The notes beneath the pieces were generated by a model that was not told the origin of the DNA, ran no database searches, and saw only the letters and a list, made by a program, of their open reading frames with translations. The position numbers and the translations under genes were made by a program. A stretch of 64,000 nt of DNA from Onthophagus taurus (taxonomy: Eukaryota > Arthropoda > Insecta > Coleoptera > Scarabaeidae), in the NCBI RefSeq assembly GCF_036711975.1, contig NC_091966.1, positions 39,501,501-39,565,500 on the forward strand, in the 5' to 3' direction. Within the stretch, counting starts at the first letter, position 1. Each line of letters starts with the position of its first letter. Of the stretch, positions 57,264 through 64,000 are shown piece after piece.

Positions 57264-57815
57264 TTATAATGTGTTTCTGTTTCTTTCTATTTCAAGCTTC
57301 TCTTCATAGTATTTCTTTTTATCTCTTCGTAACATTTCAATTTGAGAATTTTTCCTTTTCCTTCCCGGACGTTTATCAATGGGAAGTGGATTTTCTATAG
57401 GTTGTTCAACTTCTCTCAAATTTTCAATCTCTCCTATTTCTGTATGTTCTGTTTCCACATCAGGAATGATGTGAATATCATTATTACTCAAGAGCAATTT
57501 GGGGTTTACTGCCCTTTTTTTTCCAAATATCTTTTCCATCTCTTCTATGTAATCATAGTATTTTTTTCCTCTACCTGGTGATCTTTCATTATCTATGTAC
57601 TTTTTGTATGTTCTTTCAACAACCTTCCACCTATTCTGGCAGTGTTGTTCATTCATCCTCGAATTTGTTCCTTCTCTTACTTTTTCAGATACTTTTTTCC
57701 ACAATTCTTTTATATTTTTGATTTCCTCCGTCCCTACCTTTCTTTTCATTGTGTAATAATAATCAAGTAGAATTTTTGTTTCATTTACTGACCATTTGTA
57801 CGTTGTTCCGTCCAT
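57264..57815 (-). CDS. Myb/SANT-like DNA-binding protein
   Basis: A single open frame of 183 aa. Residues 5-95 form a trihelix-type Myb/SANT-like domain: KWSVNETKILLDYYYTMKRK, then IKELWKKVSEKVREG and HCQNRWKVVERTYKKYIDNE, with the spaced tryptophans W8, W39 and W63 expected of the fold. An acidic stretch follows and a Lys/Arg/Glu-rich C-terminus (PGRKRKNSQIEMLRRDKKKY), probably nuclear and helical. Such proteins occur in insects as host regulators and as the second protein of PIF/Harbinger transposons. No Harbinger transposase lies here, but a Harbinger-like MITE sits 1 kb away. The frame is intact, so it is either a young transposon-derived gene or a host gene. Confidence 0.75.
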   Translation of the reverse strand: MDGTTYKWSVNETKILLDYYYTMKRKVGTEEIKNIKELWKKVSEKVREGTNSRMNEQHCQNRWKVVERTYKKYIDNERSPGRGKKYYDYIEEMEKIFGKKRAVNPKLLLSNNDIHIIPDVETEHTEIGEIENLREVEQPIENPLPIDKRPGRKRKNSQIEMLRRDKKKYYEEKLEIERNRNTL

Positions 57816-58800
57816 AATAATTTCTTTACAAAATTTTATTCGCTAAATTTAATGAGCAGAAAACGTCAACAATAAAACAAATATTTAGGTTAGCTCAGTT
57901 AGGTAAACAAAGTAGGCGTTATTACCGCGCATGCGCACTAGAAAATTTTATATGGTTCTGGAACTATAACCGAACGATTCAATTTGTCGTGTTCGAACAA
58001 ACCTATAATAATTTGTTTTTTTATTAAATTGAAAAAAATTTAAATATTTAAACAGAATTGTCGAATTATCTCAGGGTTAAAGGCAGGTTCTGGTAATACT
58101 GTCAAGACAAACATGTGCACAACTTAAGGTGCAATCAAATTCAGACGTTGTCGACAAAATTAACAAAATTTACTGATTATATAAACAAATATTCTAAATT
58201 AGTTGATTCGAAGTAATATTTATCAACTCGGATATGTTATGGTCTTAAACAACTCGTCAAATATTAAATTAAGTAGGAAATTGTAATCGTAATCTCAAAA
58301 TTTATATTGAACTTATCAAGAACTTCTCGTATTGAAGGTAAGAAGAGTTTTTTTCTTTAAAAAATGTATCAACAAAAACAATAAATTATAAAAAAAAATA
58401 ACTTAGCCAATTTGTTTCTATGGGAACTTTGGAGGTCAAACTCAGAATAATATTTTCTTCGTGACAGGAACAGTTGGATTCAGGATTGAGAACCAATTTT
58501 TCTCTTCACTAGTGATGATGGTTTCTACCAGAAACGGAACCAATTGCTTTACTTGATCAGGAGCGAGTTTAATCGTTTCTTCGAAATTATTGAACAGGAG
58601 CAGATGTTTTTCTTTAATAGGAACAGGATGAATTGTTTTTTCAGAGTTGAACAGGAACGGATATAATTTTTTGTATCGCCAACCGGCAGCAAAACCATAC
58701 TTTATGCTATCCATTTGCGGCAGTAAAGTGACACTTTGTGCCACTATCTAGTAAACTGTGTATTTAGCGGCAGACAAAGTACTTTACCTGCCGCATATGC
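57816..58800. other. Upstream region of the Myb/SANT gene, no certain gene
   Basis: 57816-57960 is the likely promoter and includes CGCGCATGCGCAC at 57926. A 100-codon minus-strand frame at 58744-58442 begins MAQSVTLLPQMDSIKYGFAA and contains imperfect repeats of a PF/VPF-K pattern (YPFLFNSEKTIHPVPIKEKH, LVPFLVE). I do not recognise it and leave it uncalled. Confidence 0.35.
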
Positions 58801-58804
58801 GGCA

Positions 58805-59962
58805 GACAATAGTATATTAAAAAACAAGTTTCGTAAGACACGTTTGAAAGGCACGAATTCAAGTTGAAAAACGAATGGCCACGAGTTTTTTAATGAATGA
58901 GTGCTTTAAGTCTTATGAAACGTGCTTTTTATGCTATTTTTTGTAATTCGCGTTTTTATCCCTTTTTTTCTCAAAAATAAAATAAATTTTGACAATGTAG
59001 GGAAATAGGTATGTACCAGTTGGTAATACCGTAACACTTGAAAATAGAAATTTGAACTGACAATTAGAAACTGTCAAAACACAAAATGTATTCACCTGAC
59101 AAAAATGTTTCATGTACACCTCCCAAAATAAGAGAAATTGCTCAGAGTTCAATGTCCTCATCATTGTGGACCTTGTATTCGATGCTAAGAACGCATTTAA
59201 ACATCCATAAACAAACATTGTCACATTGACAACTAGAAAAATTAATGACCCAATGTCACCAACTTGAACTGGTTCCATAAAATGTTACAAAAATCTCATT
59301 ACAGCATCGGATGCTGTAAGGAGTCTCATTACAGCACCCGTTTGAGTACTGTTATAGCTTTCATTACCGTCGCGAATTACAAAATAGTATATTAAAAAAC
59401 AAGTTTCGTAAGACACGCTTGAAATGCACGAATTCAAGTTGAAAAACGAGTGGCGAAGCCACGAGTTTTTTAATGAATGAGTGCTTTAAGTCTTATGAAA
59501 CGTGTTTTTTATGCTATTTTTTGTAATTCGCGTTTTTATACTTTTTTTTAACAAAAATAAAGTAAATTTTGGCAATGTAGGGAAATAGGTATATAGCAGT
59601 TGGTAACACCGGAACACTTGAAAATAGAAACTTTGAATTGACAATTAGAAACTGTCAAAACACAAAATATATTCACCTGAAAAAAATTTTTGATGTACAC
59701 CTCCCAAAATAAGAGAAATTGCTCAGAGTCAATGTCCTCATCATTGTTGACCTTGTATTCGATGCTAAGAACGTGTTTAAACATCCATAGACAAAAATTG
59801 TCACATTGACAACTAGAAAAATTAATGACCCAATGTCACCAACTTGAACTGGTTCCATAAAATGTTACTAAAATCTCATTACAGCATCGGATGCTGTAAG
59901 GAGTCTCATTACAGCACCCGTTTGAGTACTGTTATAGCTTCCATTACCGTAGCGAATTACAA
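58805..59962. repeat. Tandem duplication of a ~577-bp unit
   Basis: The unit starting ATAGTATATTAAAAAACAAG at about 58810 repeats at about 59387, with a few substitutions and small indels. Each unit has an inner foldback whose centre reads AAAACGAGTGGCGAAGCCAC in copy 2; copy 1 has lost seven or so bases there. Each ends with GTTATAGCTTYCATTACCGT. A minus-strand frame in each copy (MEPVQVGDIGSLIFLVVNVT and onward; 59278-58934, and 59858 frameshifted to 59548) has a hydrophobic stretch and is broken in copy 2. The product is unrecognised. Confidence 0.8.
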
Positions 59963-60207
59963 AAAGTACTTTACCTGCCGCTAATTGCTGTCAATTTGAA
60001 AAAAATGCCGTTGAACAGCTGGATTTGAAACCGGTATCTTCTGTATGAAAGCGCACTTCCCTCTCCACTATACTACCGACCTTTGATACATAGTGTAACT
60101 TTACCGAGGTATATTAACAAAACAAATCGTTTGACACATGTCATAATATTGGTAAGTTAGAATATCTTCATATCGTTAAATTTTGCGGTTGGCGATAAAA
60201 TGTTGTA
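59963..60207. other. Intergenic, no gene
   Basis: Only a duplicated phrase, AGTACTTTACCTGCCGC (58780 and 59970), which links the two sides of the tandem duplication. Confidence 0.4.
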
Positions 60208-60335
60208 TACAACACGTCAGCAAAGTGTCTTTATCGAACTCGCCTGTTACTCGCCTCGCTCGCTTCGCTCGCTCGACTTGCAAACTCAGACTCGTTCGAT
60301 AAAGCATCACTTTGCCGACTTGGTACATAAATAAC
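60208..60335. repeat. Foldback hairpin with central CTCGCTCGCTTCGCTCGCTCG
   Basis: GTCAGCAAAGTG...TTTATCGAAC and GTTCGATAAAGC...CACTTTGCCGAC are imperfect inverted arms around a GC-rich core CGCTCGCTTCGCTCGCTCG. That core is the complement of the one at about 10308, although the arms are unrelated. Confidence 0.7.
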
Positions 60336-61196
60336 TATAACTCGTTGACACGTTGATTTAATTAATTTTCAGCAGAGCAAAAAAAAATGTGTGTGTTTCT
60401 TTAGACAACAGGAAGCACACTCTTTCTCATACCCCTGGCACTTATTAACGTCGTGTTCGTACAAAGTGACGTCATTTTTAGTATCGGGCCGACGGGATAG
60501 ATGGCGTTATATTGCGTTATATTATGTAGATATCTACTTTATCTTGGTAGTTTAAATTAATAAATATTTTAGGATTTAAGTAGTCGTTTCGTCAATTTGT
60601 TTTTCTACTGTTTTCTTCTAACATCTTTTAAAAGATGTTTAGGATGTTATACTCTGGCGCTGGAATTTCCTCTTATACATCACTGCTTTCCTGTATAAAT
60701 GTTGGGCTTTTGGTGATAAGTCGTCTTGTTTGTGGACACCAACTTCCTCCAATAAACTGTTTAGCTGTCAAAAAATATCCAATAATGATCCTGACTAACG
60801 CTGTTTCCCCTTTAAGCGGGGTTACCCTGTAATATGAAATCAAACTTTAAAAAAATTATACTACATTCTTTTGTAATAAAAGGGAAATTAAACGTTTTTT
60901 GAATGATGTTTCGTTTATTAATAAATAACTCTTATTAAGAGTTATATGCCATTATAGATAATTTAACCAGAGCTTTTCAAAATAAACGATTTATAAAACA
61001 CATAATTTCTTACCTGAAGTCTCCAATGAGATTGCACTGGTGGATGTTGAAGCAACCTAAAGTCCCATATCTGCATGTGGAGTAGTGGGCGTGTTATTCG
61101 AAGCACTTGAAGTAGTGACTTCTAAGTACTGATATCCTACATGTGAAAAAAAAATGCCTCAGTCCTAACAACATTTTGATAATTTTATACACATAC
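60336..61196. other. Intergenic, no certain gene
   Basis: A possible continuation of the minus-strand THAP gene lies at about 61144-61012. It has an acceptor TTCACATGTAG and a donor TTCAG|GTAAGA, but all three frames contain stops, so I do not call it coding. A 65-codon plus-strand frame at 60635 has no domain. Confidence 0.35.
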
Positions 61197-61445
61197 TGGC
61201 AAATTTAATGATGGTACTACTCCTTTCAACAATTTGTTGTTGCGTCCAACATCCTCTCGTCGAAAAGGCTTATCACAAACTCGAAAATTATTATAAACCC
61301 TCAAGTGTTCACACTGAAGCAGGTTTTCTCGCACACAACATAAAACCCATCTTTGATATATTTCTGGATACATTTGTGGGTTTGGAAATCGGTAGAAACT
61401 TCTATACCTTTGTACGCATCCACTAATGGCGCAACTTTTTGACAT
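61197..61445 (-). pseudogene. THAP-like zinc-finger exon, probably decayed
   Basis: Starts MSKSCAISGCVQRYRSFYRF, with C-x4-C, and continues PEIYQRWVLCCVRE and FRVCDKPFRREDV. It ends LLKGVVPSLNLP, the AVPxxxLP-type close of THAP domains. The position normally holding the zinc-binding His after the last Cys (C-x2-H) is Pro (CDKP). A good donor CCA|GTATGT follows at 61196 in phase 0, but the next candidate exon hits a stop after four codons. THAP domains bind DNA in host regulators and in P-type transposases. This one is likely non-functional or a truncated transposase relic. Confidence 0.5.
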
Positions 61446-61475
61446 TTTCTGCTACAAGAAAATAAGATGCATATA

Positions 61476-62129
61476 CAGGGTGTCTCACGTAACTGGTTCG
61501 TTAGAACTTTTTAAGGTTCCACTATTCGTAGTGGTTTGAAATTTTGGTAGCATGGGTTGTTCATTCTAAACTTTTGATCTAAAATATTTTCAAGATGGCC
61601 ACCCCTTCCGGTCTACCGGAAGTAGACCACAACTTCGTTATTTTAAATGGAATGCTATAGTTTTTATTACACCTTTCAATTATACGTAAAAAAATATGTT
61701 GACTTTGATAAAAGTTGTTGGTACCTAGCGTTTTTTGTTTTCGAGTTATTTTGATTTTAAGTGTTTTTTGACAAATTTCACCATGGTCTTTAAAAGCCCA
61801 TATCTCAGCTAACGATCATTCAGAAAAGCTCTGCATTGGCACGACTACTCTACAGATGCTGCCAAATAGATTGTCATTTGTTGTATCAGAGAATCTTATA
61901 CAGGCTGGTCAAAAATTGAATTATCGTTTCTCAATATTCAATTGCGAGAAAGTCGAAAATTTTAAATGGAACACCCCATATTTCTTTACCCTATCAGAAA
62001 GGGAATTTAATTCTCTACAAATTATCTATAAACATTCCTATACCTATTTATTGTAGTTTACCTGATATTGGAAAATTAATCAAAATCAGACATAAAATCC
62101 CAACCGAACCAGTTACGTGAGACACCCTG
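61476..62129. mobile_element. MITE with CAGGGTGTCTCACGTAACTG termini
   Basis: CAGGGTGTCTCACGTAACTG and CAGTTACGTGAGACACCCTG are exact inverted ends (in full CAGGGTG to GGTTCG, 25 bp), flanked by TA. The interior matches 34340-34615. No transposase frame; the 66-codon frame at 61856 is not recognised. Confidence 0.85.
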
Positions 62130-62300
62130 TATACAGAAAATATTTAACACTGATAAATCTGATGATCATTTTGAAAAAAATTTAAATGGTACAATTTTCA
62201 ATTGAACTAACTGTAGATTGATGAATGCGTTCCGAAAACATACCATCGACTGATTCGTTACCATTTTTATTTTTATTTTTTCGTTTTGCTTACATTTTAG

Positions 62301-62443
62301 AGCTGCACCTGAAGTGGACCTGGGCGCGGTTTCGAACCAGATCGGAGCCGTTACAAAACGCGAGGCAGGTTTTAGCGATCGCCCCGGGACCCATTTCCGT
62401 CGGTTCGGACGCCGCCAATAAAACCGGAAACTTCCTCCGGTAA
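62301..62443 (+). other. Possible 3'-terminal exon of an unseen gene
   Basis: After a good acceptor (TTGCTTACATTTTAG) comes a 143-bp stretch far richer in G and C than the surroundings, as in real exons here. Two frames are open: one reads LHLKWTWARFRTRSEPLQNA and ends AANKTGNFLR plus TAA; the other reads APEVDLGAVSNQIGAVTKRE and ends in a TAA 19 bp earlier. I recognise neither. The nearest upstream exon is not identifiable. Confidence 0.35.
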
Positions 62444-63480
62444 AAGTCGTCGTTGTCGTGTTTTTTATCTGGTGTTATCTCTCCTTTCACTCCAAGAACC
62501 GCGACTCAAATCCGGTATACAAACTATACACGGACTCATTTTGTTTTTTTTTTTTTTTGTCAACATTTTTTTAACAACCTATTACAACTATAATTATTAT
62601 TTGTACTAAATAGATAGGAGAAATTTGTATTATATAATCAAAATAAAATTCAGAATGCCTTCGATCATGTAACGCAAAAAGTGTTAATTACCGACCATTG
62701 CACGATTTCACACTCCAATTCCTCGATCCAAACCAGTTCATGATGGAAATCGAGTTAAATTTTTAACTTTTTGTGCCTTATTATTCTTAAACTGCAATAA
62801 TCGAGAGAACACGAAGATGCCTTATAAGTTATGCAGCAGTTGTATGGCACTGAAATTTCTATTACTTACTCATCTATTACTAAACAAACTTGTATTGCTT
62901 AAAAATTGCTTAAAATCAACGATGTTTGCATATACAATATAATTTACCACTGAAAAAAATCGAAACCATTGTGTGTGTGCAAACCGCTTCCTTAAATTTC
63001 GAAAACGTTATTAAGAGCAATAGAAATGCAAGCAGCGGGCGCCGTCGTTAAAATACTTCTAACGGCCCTAAACAAAACGACCAACACTTTTACTTCTCAG
63101 TTTTATTTTTATGCTTTAAGTCAACCGTTTGTGGGTTTCTTTCATTCAGAATTGTTTCGGTGCAGATGTTATTGGGTCTTTGCACGTTAGAGACCGGTTG
63201 TTACTGATAGCGTTTCCATGTTAAACAAGACCTTAATCGTTTTTTGACGAGCTGCTCACTTTCTTTTTTCTTCATAGTTTATTCGGTTAAAAGAGAATTA
63301 TATTACGCAAGAACGAATGTGGGTGGATTTTGAGTCACAAGTCTGGAAAATTCTAGATTATTAGGTTAAAATCGTTGAACGTAATGTGTTATCAACGTTA
63401 CTTCATAATAACTGTAACATGAACTATTACAACTTATTTAAAAATTTTGTATGGATACAATTATAACTCACAAATACAGA
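62444..63480. other. Intergenic, no gene
   Basis: AT-rich with a poly(T) run at 62545-62560. No supported feature up to the terminal satellite. Confidence 0.35.
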
Positions 63481-64000
63481 GATTAGATTAAAAAATCATA
63501 ACTACGATGTTTATAGAAAATAAGAAATTATTTATGGTACACAAAATCTTCATTAAATGCGCTTTAAGACGCTTTTTATTTCATGATGATATCTCAATTC
63601 GTTCTAGAGATACAACTTTTTTTATTTATATTAAATCTATAACAATCAAACATGTAGAGATGGGGTTAAAAAATCATAACAACGATGTTTCTGGAAAATA
63701 AGAAATTATTTATGGCACACTAAATCTTCATTAAATTTGCCGTATAATGTTCCTTATTTTATTACGATATCTCAATTTGTTATTGAGATACGATATTTTA
63801 AAATTATGGGTTTTAAATCTATAACAAATAAACTTGCAGAGATGGGGCTAAAAAATGATAACAACGATGTTTATGGAAAATAAAAGATTATGTATGGTGC
63901 GTTAAATCTTTATTAAATTTGCTTTAAAATGTTCCTTATTTCATGATGATATCTTAGTTAGTTCTTGAGATACCAATTTTGAAATTATTTGTTTAAAACT
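63481..64000 (+). repeat. ~180-bp satellite running off the window edge
   Basis: AACGATGTTT or ACTACGATGTTT occurs near 63502, 63681 and 63863, about 180 bp apart. Each unit has GAAAATAAGAAATTATTTATGG, a TCATGATGATATCTCAA block and GAGATGGGGYTAAAAAATCATA. Nearly three monomers are visible, with more divergence than in the 173-bp array. The sequence differs from the other three satellites. Confidence 0.8.

Noticed and set aside
58442-58744. 100-codon minus-strand frame with VPF-like repeats
   Set aside because: No recognised domain, no splice or promoter context, and it lies beside a tandem repeat; not enough support.
1-64000. tRNA, rRNA or snRNA genes
   Set aside because: I saw no cloverleaf-type A/B box pairs or known snRNA motifs; the only tRNA-like match is the BEL/Pao primer site, which is a complement of a tRNA 3' end.

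Overview
The window is nuclear DNA of an insect, most likely a beetle. It is strongly AT-rich. Its genes carry GT-AG introns, some only about 50-60 bp long, and it is full of insect-type mobile elements: Tc1/mariner-like foldback elements with TA target duplications, R1- and I-clade LINE relics, and one intact BEL/Pao LTR element. Recurrent TTGGG-type pentamers, which I recall as a telomere-motif variant in some beetles, favour Coleoptera. This is an inference; there is no species-diagnostic gene.

Genes, left to right: (1) the 5' end of an unrecognised gene on the minus strand (1-232, running off the edge), head-to-head with (2) a SWT1-type PIN-domain ribonuclease (749-2354, +, two exons). 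(3) A syntaxin-7/12-like endosomal SNARE (2713-8066, +, three exons), whose first intron of 4.5 kb is filled with a minisatellite, twin hairpins and two abutting transposons. (4) An F-box/LRR protein of the FBXL16 type (20427-15161, -, five exons), whose fourth intron holds a 190-bp satellite. (5, 6) Two small secreted proteins (25900-26627 and 37291-37824, both +) with the same three-exon layout, a 71-nt second exon in both, the same intron phases and a TATA box about 95 bp before the ATG. They look like dispersed paralogues of one small His-rich secreted family. (7) A one-exon Myb/SANT-like DNA-binding protein (57815-57264, -). (8) A THAP-like zinc-finger exon (61445-61197, -), probably decayed.

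The rest is repeats. Four unrelated tandem arrays with monomers of about 173-190 bp occur: a 190-bp array in two places (9.7-10.2 and 15.9-18.3 kb), 173 bp (27.0-29.5 kb), 181 bp (38.4-41.7 kb) and about 180 bp (63.5 kb to the edge). At least six foldback or MITE-like elements end in CAGGGTG-like termini at TA. The intact BEL/Pao element at 43962-50198 has 312-bp LTRs that read as identical, a 5-bp duplication (CTTAG), a primer-binding site matching tRNA-Tyr and a 1697-codon open frame.

There is no operon-like cooperation between the genes. The host genes are ordinary housekeeping or regulatory loci, apart from the small secreted pair, set in a landscape shaped by satellites and transposons.
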